From an uncultured Collinsella sp. (GTDB lineage Bacteria > Actinomycetota > Coriobacteriia > Coriobacteriales > Coriobacteriaceae), in assembly GCA_900547765.1 (NCBI GenBank), contig URIA01000012.1:1-45763 (forward strand): 45,763 bases of DNA, given 5' to 3'. A program made the translations under genes and the position numbers. Each line of letters opens with the position of its first letter. The first letter of the stretch is position 1. This document shows, piece by piece, positions 7,562 through 15,541 of the stretch. The notes under the pieces are model-generated. The model made no database searches. It had not been told where the DNA came from and saw nothing but the letters and a program-made list of their open reading frames with translations.

Positions 7562-8081
7562 ACTCGTGCTGGCTGGTGCGGTGCTCGTACTCCTCGGGGG
7601 TGATGACGTCCTCGATGCGCAGGTTGACGCCCGCCACCTCAAGGCCGGTCATCGCGGCAAGGCGCTCGGTGACACGCGCCTTGACATCGTCAAAGATCGC
7701 GGGCGCATAGGCGCCGTACTCGATAATGACGGAGATGTTGACGACCACGCGATTGTCATCGGTGACCTCGACCGTCACGCCCTTGGTCAGATTCTCGGCA
7801 CCAAACTGCTCCTGCACAAAATGCATGAGGTTACCCTTCATGCCCAGAACGTGCGGAACCTCGCGGGTGGCCATGGCAACGATCTTCTCGATCACGCCGT
7901 TGGAATAGGTCAGCGAGTCCTCGGACTCGTCCGTTTCCTCATCATCCTCGTCCGCATCATCGGCGGGCTCGGCCTCGACGAGCGCCTCGTCCTCGAGCGT
8001 TACGTCCTCGGCCTCGGCGACGACCGCCTCGTTCTCCTCGAGCTCGGTATCGGCCACATCGACCTTCGTATTAAAAGCCAT
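7560..8081 (-). CDS. Asp23/Gls24 family envelope stress protein
   Basis: This 173-residue protein has an acidic N-terminal half (VDVADTELEENEAVVAEAED to DDADEDDEETDESED) followed by the Asp23/Gls24 (DUF322) domain: TYSNGVIEKIVAMATREVPHVLGM, GVTVEVTDDNRVVVNISVIIEYGAYAPAIFDDVKARV and LEVAGVNLRIEDVITPEE. Family members are abundant alkaline-shock proteins that coat the inner membrane face, held there by the anchor AmaP. That anchor is encoded just upstream (8496-9041), so the pair is complete here. The ATG at 8081 follows AAGGAGGAACC. The acidic extension of about 60 residues is longer than in staphylococcal Asp23. It is the last gene of a three-gene operon. Confidence 0.92.
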   Translation of the reverse strand: MAFNTKVDVADTELEENEAVVAEAEDVTLEDEALVEAEPADDADEDDEETDESEDSLTYSNGVIEKIVAMATREVPHVLGMKGNLMHFVQEQFGAENLTKGVTVEVTDDNRVVVNISVIIEYGAYAPAIFDDVKARVTERLAAMTGLEVAGVNLRIEDVITPEEYEHRTSQHE

Positions 8082-8125
8082 GGTTCCTCCTTATGCCTGC
8101 CGCAGATGCGACAGTCGAATACATA

Positions 8126-8503
8126 TTAGCGGCCGCTAAACAGACGGCCGAAGAAGTTGACGATCCCGTTTTCGCCGTCGCGAATTTGGCCGATCACAGC
8201 GCCGATCAGCACGAAGAATGCGATGACGAGCGTGTCCCACAGGCCGAGTGTGAGCACCAACACGGCGAGGATAAAGCCAGCGACGGCACCGAGCGTGGTG
8301 TTGGGATGACGCACAGCATAGCTCCAGATGGCAGCGCCCGTACCCTTGATGAGACCCATAGCCTCGTCAAAATCCACGGCTGCCGCGTCTTGTAACTCGG
8401 TTGCCTCTGCTTTGGAATCAAAAGGTTCGCTCGCCGGTGTGGCGCTCTGGTCAATCGTCAGGCGCGGCGTACGAGCGGTCTTATCTTGATTGGTATCACT
8501 CAC
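8126..8503 (-). CDS. DUF2273-like small membrane protein
   Basis: This 125-residue protein has a polar N-terminal 60 residues and two hydrophobic stretches (TTLGAVAGFILAVLVLTLGLW and DTLVIAFFVLIGAVIGQIRDG). It ends with the family-like GQIRDGENGIVNFFGRLFSGR. DUF2273 proteins lie between amaP and asp23 in many Gram-positive genomes and are thought to belong to the same membrane complex. The start is a GTG at 8503 with GGAGG six bases upstream; it overlaps the amaP stop by 8 bases, which implies translational coupling. A longer in-frame reading upstream overlaps amaP fully and is rejected. Confidence 0.85.
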   Translation of the reverse strand: MSDTNQDKTARTPRLTIDQSATPASEPFDSKAEATELQDAAAVDFDEAMGLIKGTGAAIWSYAVRHPNTTLGAVAGFILAVLVLTLGLWDTLVIAFFVLIGAVIGQIRDGENGIVNFFGRLFSGR

Positions 8504-9041
8504 CGGAAACCTCCACGGTCTGGACGGTAGTCTTGGACGGCAAAAAACGGACGCGCGTGGTCGTACCCGGCGTGCCGAGCATGGTGTCGCAAGCTTCCTC
8601 GATGCGCTGCTGCATCGCGGTAGCCAGAGATGCCACGTCCTTATCGTCAAGCGCGATAGCCTCGACCTTAAAACGGACGTGCGAATCGTCGGAACCTTGG
8701 ACGCGGGCCTCGACATGCTCGATCATCACGCGATCGTCGCGCTCGGCAGCAGCCCTGGCGCACGAAGAAAGCGCCGCGAGCGTAACCTCGATATTGCGCT
8801 CCCCCGCCGGATGCACGCAGGACGGCTCGCGACGAGCAAACATCAGGCGGAAGAAGCTTACCAGCACGCCGATCGCCACAACTCCGCCGCATGCCGTCAC
8901 GACAATGCGCGGCATGGGGTCGCGCATCAGCAGCATAAAGCGATACGTATACGGCCCCCAAAACTGGCAGACGAGCGTACCCAGCGCCACGATGGCGGCG
9001 GCAAGATACACAATCGCTAGGGCTCGTTTGAGTACGCGCAC
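8496..9041 (-). CDS. amaP: Alkaline shock response membrane anchor protein AmaP
   Basis: This 181-residue protein starts with two transmembrane helices (LAIVYLAAAIVALGTLVCQFW and IVVTACGGVVAIGVLVSFF). It then has a cytoplasmic Asp23-like fold (ERNIEVTLAALSSCARAAAE, VEARVQGSDDSHVRFKVEAI, ATAMQQRIEEACDTMLG). This is the layout of AmaP, which tethers Asp23 to the membrane. The start is a GTG at 9041, chosen because GGGAG lies at the correct distance. It is the first gene of the operon, followed with overlap by the DUF2273 gene and then asp23. Confidence 0.8.
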   Translation of the reverse strand: MRVLKRALAIVYLAAAIVALGTLVCQFWGPYTYRFMLLMRDPMPRIVVTACGGVVAIGVLVSFFRLMFARREPSCVHPAGERNIEVTLAALSSCARAAAERDDRVMIEHVEARVQGSDDSHVRFKVEAIALDDKDVASLATAMQQRIEEACDTMLGTPGTTTRVRFLPSKTTVQTVEVSGE

Positions 9042-9091
9042 GTGGCGCTCCCTTCAAATCTCGGCTCTCGAAATGCAAAACGGTTCGCATC

Positions 9092-9097
9092 ATTATA
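9092..9097 (-). promoter_or_regulatory. Candidate -10 box of the amaP operon
   Basis: The minus strand carries a perfect TATAAT about 50 bases before the amaP GTG, directly after the yebC terminator. No convincing -35 box lies 17 bases upstream. Confidence 0.35.
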
Positions 9098-9099
9098 AA

Positions 9100-9142
9100 A
9101 GAGCCGGGTCCGGTGCTCTACGCACGCGGATCCGGCTCATCT
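9100..9142 (-). terminator. Terminator of yebC
   Basis: On the minus strand GAGCCGGATCCG and CGGACCCGGCTC pair with one G-U around a 14-nt loop and are followed by TTTTATAAT. It lies about 65 bases past the yebC stop. Confidence 0.85.
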
Positions 9143-9207
9143 ATTCCACGAGGCTTGCATGCTCGCTTCATTATGCCCAGATATGCACGGCTTAACCCGT
9201 GCGGGCG

Positions 9208-10014
9208 CTACTCCTCCTCGAGGGCAGCGATGACCTCGTCGGTCATGTCCATGGTGCTGTAAACATCCTGGACGTCGTCGAGCTCCTCAAGACGGTCGAT
9301 GAGGCGCTGAACCTTCTTGGCGTCGGCGCCGGAGACCTCGGTCGGGGTGGTCGGGACCATGGTGGTCTCGGAGCCCTTGACCTGGACGCCCTGCTCCTCG
9401 AGCGCCTTGGAGACAGCCATGACCTCGTTGGCAGTAGTCCAGACGATCCACTCCTCGCCGGCGTCCTCGTAGTCCTCGCCACCGGCCTCGGCGATGGCCA
9501 TCATGAACTCATCCTCGTCACCGGCAGCACCGTTGGCGATCATGGTCTCCTTCTTGGCGTTCTCGTCCAGGATCTCCTTGGCGACGACAATCTGGCCCTT
9601 ACGCTCAAACTGGAAGGCGACGGAGCCGGAGGTGCCCAGGTTGCCACCAGCGTGGGAGAAGGCGGAACGGACATCAGCGGCGGTACGGTTGCGGTTGTCG
9701 GTCAGGCAGTCGACGTAGACGGCGACACCGGCGGGACCGTAGCCCTCGTACACGATGTTCTCGTAGACGGCGGCGTCAGCACCCGAACCAAAAGCCTTGT
9801 CGATAGCGGACTTGATCTTGTCCTTAGGCATGGACTGAGCCTTGGCCTTGGCAACGGCAGCGGCGAGGCTGGCGTTGTTCTCGGGCAGCGGGTCACCGCC
9901 GAGACGGGCAGCAACGGTGATGTTGCGGCTGAGCTTGGAGAAGAGGGCGGAACGCTTGGCGTCCTGCGCGCCCTTACGATGCTTGGTTGTGGCCCACTTA
10001 GAGTGTCCGGACAT
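9208..10014 (-). CDS. YebC/PmpR family regulator or translation factor
   Basis: This 268-residue protein shows the invariant YebC start MSGHSKWATTKHRKGAQDAKR, then LFSKLSRNITVAARLGG, AKAQSMPKDKIKSAIDKAFG, YEGYGPAGVAVYVDCLTDN and NRTAADVRSAFSHAGGNLG. Family members have been described as DNA-binding regulators (PmpR) and more recently as ribosome-associated factors that ease translation of proline stretches. The C terminus (LIDRLEELDDVQDVYSTMDM to ALEEE) is typical. The ATG at 10014 has GGAGAC upstream (a weak but usable site). It is monocistronic, with a terminator on its 3' side. Pro-Glu and proline-rich genes nearby would be natural clients, but that is inference. Confidence 0.95.
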   Translation of the reverse strand: MSGHSKWATTKHRKGAQDAKRSALFSKLSRNITVAARLGGDPLPENNASLAAAVAKAKAQSMPKDKIKSAIDKAFGSGADAAVYENIVYEGYGPAGVAVYVDCLTDNRNRTAADVRSAFSHAGGNLGTSGSVAFQFERKGQIVVAKEILDENAKKETMIANGAAGDEDEFMMAIAEAGGEDYEDAGEEWIVWTTANEVMAVSKALEEQGVQVKGSETTMVPTTPTEVSGADAKKVQRLIDRLEELDDVQDVYSTMDMTDEVIAALEEE

Positions 10015-10143
10015 ACGTGTCTCCTATCGGTTTCGACCTAAAGCCCAGCGCAGATGCTCGGGCAATATAAACAAACGTCGTTATGATATACCTACTGGCC
10101 TGCGAGATAAACCCCAAAATGAAGGCGTCGTGATGATGGCCCC

Positions 10144-10178
10144 TTTGGTGCAAAGAAACCTGACCCCAATGCACCAAG
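10144..10178. terminator. Hairpin after the DUF6020-like gene, REP-like loop
   Basis: TTGGTGCA (10145-10152) pairs exactly with TGCACCAA (10170-10177). The loop contains AAACCTGACCCC, related to the REP-like palindromes elsewhere in the window. It starts immediately beyond the stop of the minus-strand membrane protein gene. No T-run follows, so it may protect the mRNA end rather than terminate. Confidence 0.45.
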
Positions 10179-12362
10179 TTAGGACCAGAGGAAGTCGCTG
10201 CGGGTGACGGTGGCGCCGATGGCGAAGGGCATGCAGGCGATGACCGGATACAGGTAGCGCATGTAAGTCGAGCCGTTGCACGGGCCAATCAGGCACACGG
10301 CGAGCACGCCCAACAGCGGCACCCAGATCGCCAGCGCACGCCATGAATGACGACGCAGCAGGTAGACCACCACGGCGATCATGATCCACACATAGGTGGC
10401 CGAGCTCATGGTGAGCGAGATAAACGGGACGCGTTGTACTGCCACGCGATACAGGTTGATCAGGTGGTCGCACCAGCGCACAACCTTGCTATCGACCGGA
10501 TGGAAGTCGAAGTACTTAAGGTTATCGGGCTTCGCCATAATCTCGGCACTGCGCGCCGTGCTGTAGACCCACGCATCGCGGGCACTCGGATAAAAGTAGC
10601 CGTAGTAGTTATTGATGAGCGCCGAGATATAGCACTCGGGATCCTTTTTGAACATCTGGGCCCACACCTCAAAATAGGCCTTGATGTCCTCCTGCGAGGC
10701 GTACTCGTTAAAGCAGTTCTTGACGGCATCGGACTTGTCGGGGTTGTAGCGGCGGCCCAGGTTCTCGTACTTGAGCACGCGATCGATCACGGCGCGCTCC
10801 TCATCGGTCACCAAACCGTCGCAGGGTGCCTCCACAATGGTGCCGTCCTCCTTAACCGTAGGGTTGACGCCCGAGTTGAGGCCGTCGTGCTTTTGGACGA
10901 AACGAGCCGTCTGTTGGAACGGAATCGAGAGGATTTCGCGCTTGGAACCAGGCGTGATGTCGTGCGCCGGCATAAAGACCTTGGTGAAGTACATATTAGA
11001 GGCAAGGCAGAGCGCGAGCACCGCGAGGACGCCAACCCAGCGGAAGCGCGGCGTGGCGCATGAGACCGCGGTGCCCGTCTGCTTAGCCGCACGACGAGCG
11101 ACATGTACATCCCATGCGCAAAACGCCGCCGCAATCACGCAGGCCGCCAACGGAAAGACCAGGCCTCCATTGCGCAAAAACGTGGAACCCATGGCAGCCA
11201 GCGCAAGCAACAGCCAGTCGTGGCGCGCAAAGAGCACGGGGGCTTTCTCGCCCGCTCGCTCGACATTGGCATCACGACGGGGCAAGCCACATGCCACGAG
11301 CTTGACGGTCTGTACCAACAGCACCAAAAACGCGTCGGCAAAGAGCACGTCTTTGGTAAGCAGGGCCGCGTAGTTGGAGAACATGGGCATAAACACAAAG
11401 AACAGCAGGATCGCACCGCGGACCGGCAGACTCACGCCCAGCTTGCGCAGCGACGAGATGGAATAGGCCATGCAGGCAGCCGTGATGACAAATTGAACGC
11501 AGGTATAGATGATGAGGCCCGCGTTAGCGCTGTTGAACAGCGAAAGCCCCAGTTGAACGCACGAGCCGATAATGGCCGTGTGCACTACGGGATGATGCCC
11601 GTTGAGCAGCACGTTGGGGTTGAGTAGGCGCAGGTAGTCGCTCGTGCCGTTGGGATAGTTGAACCACTGGCGAATCTGTGCGCCGGTGTCCCCCATAAAA
11701 AGGCCGGGCAGCGAAGCGATGAGCGTGGGCGCCCAGGCGATCATGAGCACCAGGAAGGGCCCGGCAAAGGGATGGACCGAGAGCACGGCGTGAGTCACAC
11801 GCCATACGCGGCCAAAGTGCGCTTCGGAAAACGGGATGCGTCGGGAGCTCAGCCAATCTAGACACTCAAAGGCAAGGTAGAAGGCAACGACCGCCAAGAG
11901 CATCCAGCCCGCGCCGCCAATCCAGGCGCAGATGATGCGGGCCTTGTCGCCAAGAACAATCTCGGCCGAGTCGGTGAGGTCGTAGCTGCGGCCGAACACC
12001 ATGCAGATGGCGAAAAACAGCGACGGCAGAATAATCGATGGGCGCCAGGTGTCGCCACGGCCAAAGAACACGTAGCGAAACGGCAGCGTGAGCAGGCAGG
12101 CAAGCGCAAGCAGCATGACCGCGTCGGTATGGCCGGCAAACGAGAGGAGCACCTCGTAGCACACGTACAGCATGCCCGAGGCTTTGGGGTCAATCGCCAA
12201 GACTGCGTTGCTCGACACCGGGGCGGGATCGATGGAAAACGCCGTGGTCGCCAACAGCGCGAGCAGAAATGCGATGAGCGTCTGCTTGGCGGGGTAGCGC
12301 TTAAACCAGACGATGCGGGCAGCGTCGCGCGCAGCCGTTGTGGAGAGATCGGAATCCTTCAC
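10179..12362 (-). CDS. Large multi-pass membrane protein, DUF6020-like (GT-C type)
   Basis: This 727-residue protein has about a dozen hydrophobic helices. The first are near residues 28-50, 70-110 and 120-185, then 215-245. A conserved-looking loop, GLFMGDTGAQIRQWFNYPNG followed by NGHHPVVHTAIIGSCVQLG, sits between helices. More helices follow to about residue 460, then a polar extracytoplasmic stretch (470-620) and two to three C-terminal helices. The acidic and His-containing first loop and overall shape fit GT-C-type glycosyltransferases and the DUF6020 family common in Coriobacteria; a role in cell-wall glycan transfer is inference. The start is a GTG at 12362; the nearest ribosome binding site, AAAGG, is 12 bases away, so an internal start is possible. 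No enzyme partner is encoded next to it. Confidence 0.75.
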   Translation of the reverse strand: MKDSDLSTTAARDAARIVWFKRYPAKQTLIAFLLALLATTAFSIDPAPVSSNAVLAIDPKASGMLYVCYEVLLSFAGHTDAVMLLALACLLTLPFRYVFFGRGDTWRPSIILPSLFFAICMVFGRSYDLTDSAEIVLGDKARIICAWIGGAGWMLLAVVAFYLAFECLDWLSSRRIPFSEAHFGRVWRVTHAVLSVHPFAGPFLVLMIAWAPTLIASLPGLFMGDTGAQIRQWFNYPNGTSDYLRLLNPNVLLNGHHPVVHTAIIGSCVQLGLSLFNSANAGLIIYTCVQFVITAACMAYSISSLRKLGVSLPVRGAILLFFVFMPMFSNYAALLTKDVLFADAFLVLLVQTVKLVACGLPRRDANVERAGEKAPVLFARHDWLLLALAAMGSTFLRNGGLVFPLAACVIAAAFCAWDVHVARRAAKQTGTAVSCATPRFRWVGVLAVLALCLASNMYFTKVFMPAHDITPGSKREILSIPFQQTARFVQKHDGLNSGVNPTVKEDGTIVEAPCDGLVTDEERAVIDRVLKYENLGRRYNPDKSDAVKNCFNEYASQEDIKAYFEVWAQMFKKDPECYISALINNYYGYFYPSARDAWVYSTARSAEIMAKPDNLKYFDFHPVDSKVVRWCDHLINLYRVAVQRVPFISLTMSSATYVWIMIAVVVYLLRRHSWRALAIWVPLLGVLAVCLIGPCNGSTYMRYLYPVIACMPFAIGATVTRSDFLWS

Positions 12363-12382
12363 AGTCCAAAGAGCCTTTCTAG

Positions 12383-12429
12383 AAACCTGCCAAAAAGGGA
12401 CAGGTTTATTTTGGCAGGTTTTATCTGGG
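12383..12429. repeat. REP-like palindrome, copy 2 (inverted orientation)
   Basis: AAACCTGCCAAAA (12383-12395) is the exact complement of TTTTGGCAGGTTT (12409-12421). Read on the minus strand it is the same core as copy 1 (CAGATAAAACCTGCC, AATAAACCTGTCCC, TTTTTGG). It lies in the 5' flank of the DUF6020-like gene. Confidence 0.7.
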
Positions 12430-12461
12430 GAAACGTTACGGTTCTGTCATCGTTGCCCAGC

Positions 12462-12500
12462 AAACCACCACAAAGGTGCCTGTCCCCTTTGTGGTGGTTT
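12462..12500 (-). terminator. Terminator of lgt, REP-like
   Basis: AAACCACCACAAAG (12462-12475) pairs perfectly with CTTTGTGGTGGTTT (12487-12500). The loop carries GTGCCTGTCCC, again the REP-type core. It lies just past the lgt stop and probably ends that transcript. Confidence 0.7.
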
Positions 12501-12506
12501 TGGTGG

Positions 12507-13328
12507 TTAGGCGTCGAGGTAGATGCGCTGGGGGCGATTGCGGTGTCGGGCGAAGATGATGAGCGCCAGACCGGCGATCACGAGCGGCAAACTCAGCAGC
12601 TGACCCATGGTGATGACGCCGCCCAGCAGATAGCCCAGCTGGGCATCGGGCACGCGCGCAAACTCAATGAGGAAGCGGACGACGCCGTATCCCATCACGA
12701 ACACGCCCATAAACGTACCCTGGGGCAGCAGCGGCTTTTTGCGGCTGAGCACCTGCAGGATGCAGAAGAGCACAATGCCCTCAAGAAATGCCTCGTAGAG
12801 TTGGGAGGGGTGACGCGGCATATCGCCCGCAGCCCCGCCAAAGACCACGCCCCATGGCAGATCGGTCGGCTTGCCCCACAGCTCGCCGTTGACAAAGTTG
12901 GCACAACGGCCCAGACACAAGGCCAGCGGCGCGCCGATGACGGCAAGGTCTGCCAGAGTCCATGCGTCGAGCTTATACATGCGGCACACGATGATGCCGC
13001 CGATAATGCCGCCGACCAGGCCACCGTGGAAGCTCATGCCGCCTTCGTTGGTGGCAAAGATCTCGAGCGGATGTGCCCAGTAGTAGCCGTCGCCGTAAAA
13101 GATGACGTAGAACAGGCGCGCACCGATAATGAGGCCAAAGACCACACCGACCACGACGCTCGTCAGGTCGTCAATCGTGATGTTAAAGCCCCAGCGACGC
13201 TGCGTGCGATACATGACGACCGCCGTGAGCAGAGCTCCGACCACATAGGCCAGACCATACCAGTAAATCGTGATGGGGCCCGCCGAGATCGCGACAGGAT
13301 CAAGCATATGGTAGAAGTCGTTGAGCAT
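12507..13328 (-). CDS. lgt: Prolipoprotein diacylglyceryl transferase
   Basis: This 273-residue integral membrane enzyme transfers diacylglycerol from phosphatidylglycerol to the lipobox cysteine of lipoproteins. Visible are ITIYWYGLAYVVGALLTAVV, GARLFYVIFYGDGYY, GGMSFHGGLVGGIIGG, the Lgt signature LGRCANFVNGELWGKPTD and RHPSQLYEAFLEGIVLF. Seven hydrophobic helices can be counted. The start ATG at 13328 is chosen because GGAGGG lies 5 bases upstream; the upstream in-frame extension is not Lgt-like. One likely client is the ABC substrate-binding lipoprotein at 39932. Confidence 0.95.
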   Translation of the reverse strand: MLNDFYHMLDPVAISAGPITIYWYGLAYVVGALLTAVVMYRTQRRWGFNITIDDLTSVVVGVVFGLIIGARLFYVIFYGDGYYWAHPLEIFATNEGGMSFHGGLVGGIIGGIIVCRMYKLDAWTLADLAVIGAPLALCLGRCANFVNGELWGKPTDLPWGVVFGGAAGDMPRHPSQLYEAFLEGIVLFCILQVLSRKKPLLPQGTFMGVFVMGYGVVRFLIEFARVPDAQLGYLLGGVITMGQLLSLPLVIAGLALIIFARHRNRPQRIYLDA

Positions 13329-13437
13329 GTCGACCCTCCTACTCCCTACATACAAATGCGGCCGCGGGCCTTGCGCTCGCAGCCGCATATTTGGGCGTAA
13401 CGTCTATGCGGAGTATGCCGTCCGCAGCTTTCGCATC

Positions 13438-13716
13438 TTAAAACGGCGCGTACTCGTCGTACAGGTCGTCGGTCTCGCCGGAGGCATTGACCTGCTCGAC
13501 ACGGGTAACGCCGGGCACATGCTCCTTGAGGATACGCTCGATACCCATGGACAGGGTCAGTGCGCTCATAGGGCAGCCGGCGCAAGCGCCCTGCAGCTCC
13601 AGTTTGACGACGCCCTCGTCGTCAACGCCCACATACTCCATATCGCCGCCGTCGGCCTGCAGGTTGGGGCGAATCTCTTCAAGAACCTTCTTAAGCAGCT
13701 CTTCGTTAACAGCCAC
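13438..13716 (-). CDS. NifU-type Fe-S scaffold protein
   Basis: This 92-residue protein is a stand-alone NifU C-terminal domain, which carries or delivers Fe-S clusters. It shows VLEEIRPNLQADGGDMEYVG and the cluster-binding motif GACAGCPMSALTLSMGIE (CxxC), then the end KEHVPGVTRVEQVNA. The start is a GTG at 13716 with AGGAG five bases upstream. It is adjacent to lgt but on its own. Confidence 0.93.
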   Translation of the reverse strand: MAVNEELLKKVLEEIRPNLQADGGDMEYVGVDDEGVVKLELQGACAGCPMSALTLSMGIERILKEHVPGVTRVEQVNASGETDDLYDEYAPF

Positions 13717-13888
13717 AGGGGCTCCTTTCTCACAATTACGCGGGCGCGCCCGCGGACAGAAGCTATGTTACTACAGCCGTGTACCCGCTCACGAGCCGTC
13801 CATGCGCGCAGACGCGACTTTCACGAGTAGTCAATTTGGGACGGGGCTCTTTTGGCTGCCTTTTGTTGCCAGCTGGCGTTGCCACGCG

Positions 13889-14413
13889 CTACTGCTGAGC
13901 CTGCCCCTCGGTGCCGATGTGAACATCGACGATAACCTGGCGGTAGCTAATGCCGCAGGAGTCGAGGATGCGGCGGCTGATGCGTCCGTCATCGGTGTCG
14001 GCGTACTTGTTGTCCAGGTAGACAACCTCGCCCACGCCCACCTGCGCCAGGATCTTGGCGCAGTCGTGGCACGGGAACAGCGTGACGTAGACCGTGGAAC
14101 CCTCAAGATCTTTGAGCGAGCCACGGTAGTTGAGCACGGCGTTGGCCTCGGCATGCACCACGTAGTTGTGCTTGTCCTGCAACGGGTCGTCGCTCGTGCC
14201 CCACGGGAAAAAGTCGTCGTTGAGCGCCGAAGGTGTACCGTTGTAGCCCACCGAAAGGATACGGTGGTTGGTGCTGGCGATGCACGCACCCACCTGCGTG
14301 TTGGGGTCCTTGCTGCGGCGCTGTGCGGCGATGGCCACGCTCATAAAGAACTCGTCCCAGCTAATGACGTCCAGGCGCTTGCCTGACGAAGTTTGATGAA
14401 GATCGTCCGACAT
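13889..14413 (-). CDS. Deoxycytidylate (dCMP) deaminase
   Basis: This 174-residue zinc enzyme deaminates dCMP to dUMP for thymidylate synthesis. The domain starts at SWDEFFMSVAIAAQRRSKDP and continues with NTQVGACIASTNHRILSVGYN. The zinc sites are VVHAEANAVLNY (His, catalytic Glu) and PCHDCAKILAQ (two Cys). Length is normal for the ComEB/dCMP deaminase group. The start at 14413 is supported by GGAGG eight bases upstream; a longer reading to 14449 has no such site. Downstream, 13717-13888 holds a GC-rich palindrome (CGCGGGCGCGCCCGCG, about 13740) and a fragment resembling the REP core, but no gene. Confidence 0.92.
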   Translation of the reverse strand: MSDDLHQTSSGKRLDVISWDEFFMSVAIAAQRRSKDPNTQVGACIASTNHRILSVGYNGTPSALNDDFFPWGTSDDPLQDKHNYVVHAEANAVLNYRGSLKDLEGSTVYVTLFPCHDCAKILAQVGVGEVVYLDNKYADTDDGRISRRILDSCGISYRQVIVDVHIGTEGQAQQ

Positions 14414-14497
14414 GGCAGACACCTCCGTAATCGCAATAGTTTGACCCATTGTAGCAGGTGAAAGGTGGGGGCGTTTGTCCCACCGGCGCCCTCACTT

Positions 14498-15349
14498 TTA
14501 CACGCGGCGGGGCTTTTGGTTGATGCGGTAGAGCTCGGCCAGTCCTCGCAACGTCAGCGCGTCGTCTACCGTCAGGCTGTGGCCGACCAGCGACGCGAGC
14601 GCCTCGGCATCGTCGCCGGTAATGACGATGGGCACGTCGCCCTCCCCCGCGGCCTTGGTCGCGCGCATCTCGGCGAGCACCATGTCGAGCATGCCGTCGA
14701 TGCGGGCCACCTCGCCCAGAACCACGCCCGAACGCATGGCCTCGCGCGTGTTACGGCCGATTACATGCGTGGGTGCCGAGGGCTCGACCTGCGGCAGGCG
14801 TGCCGCAGCAGCCGAGAGCGAGCGGGCGCCGAGCGCCAGACCCGGCGCGATGACGCCGCCGACAAAGGTACCGCGCGCGTCGATGACCTCGATATTGGTC
14901 GTGGTACCCAAGTCGATCACGATGCAGGGAGAGCCGTAGACGGCGCGTGCCGCCACGGCGTCGGCGATGCGGTCGGGACCGATCTCTGCTGGATCGTCGT
15001 AGCGCACGGGCATACCGGTCTTGAGACCCGGCCCCACGGTGAGCACGCGCCCCGTGCAAGTACGAGAAAGCGCCGCCTTCCACGGGCGCTCGAGCGCCGG
15101 GACCACGCAGCTCAGCACAGCAGCCGTGGGCACAAGCGCGCCCGGCATGCCCGCATCGGCTGCCAGTGCACCCATGACCTGCGCGAGCCTCATGCGCGCC
15201 TCGTCGGCTGTGATGCTCGACGGCGTGGTGATCTCGCACGTCGCGAGCGGGCATTCCCGTGCCGCGGCCGAATCCTCGGCAAACAGGCCAAAGCGAATGA
15301 ACGTGTTGCCCACGTCGACCGTCAATATATATGCACACCCATTAAGCAT
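14498..15349 (-). CDS. coaX: Type III pantothenate kinase
   Basis: This 283-residue CoaX-type kinase phosphorylates pantothenate, the first step of coenzyme A synthesis, and is insensitive to CoA feedback. Visible are the ASKHA phosphate-1 loop LTVDVGNTFIRFGLF, the substrate region GPDRIADAVAARAVYG, phosphate-2 VIDLGTTTNIEVIDARG and FVGGVIAPGLALGARSLSAA. The ATG at 15349 follows AAAGGAG at 8 bases; the 18-residue upstream extension is rejected. It is divergent from the OPT transporter gene. Confidence 0.95.
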   Translation of the reverse strand: MLNGCAYILTVDVGNTFIRFGLFAEDSAAARECPLATCEITTPSSITADEARMRLAQVMGALAADAGMPGALVPTAAVLSCVVPALERPWKAALSRTCTGRVLTVGPGLKTGMPVRYDDPAEIGPDRIADAVAARAVYGSPCIVIDLGTTTNIEVIDARGTFVGGVIAPGLALGARSLSAAAARLPQVEPSAPTHVIGRNTREAMRSGVVLGEVARIDGMLDMVLAEMRATKAAGEGDVPIVITGDDAEALASLVGHSLTVDDALTLRGLAELYRINQKPRRV

Positions 15350-15425
15350 CGTCGGCGCTCCTTTCGTCTGTCCAGCAGTATATCGCCTACCTAAACCAGT
15401 CATCCCAAAATGACTAGCTTGCGGC

Positions 15426-15531
15426 TATACTGGTGCGCGGTCGTGCGCGAGCTCACGCGGCGGCCCTTGGTAACCCGACTTCCCGCGCCGTATCCGTAGC
15501 GGCGCTTGCGGGGGAAGCGGATATACGCAAA
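15426..15531 (+). promoter_or_regulatory. Candidate promoter and structured leader of the OPT transporter gene
   Basis: A clean TATACT at 15426-15431 could be the -10 box; the -35 region is poor. The leader that follows contains CTTCCCGC at about 15478 pairing with GCGGGGGAAG at about 15510, with an inner GCCG/CGGC. It could be a regulatory hairpin; I do not recognise a riboswitch class. Confidence 0.35.
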
Positions 15532-15541
15532 GGAGTTCTAT

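Noticed and set aside
13826..13856. Further REP-like copy after the dCMP deaminase gene
   Set aside because: It shares GGGACGGGGCTCTTTTGG-like words but has no hairpin and poor match to the core.
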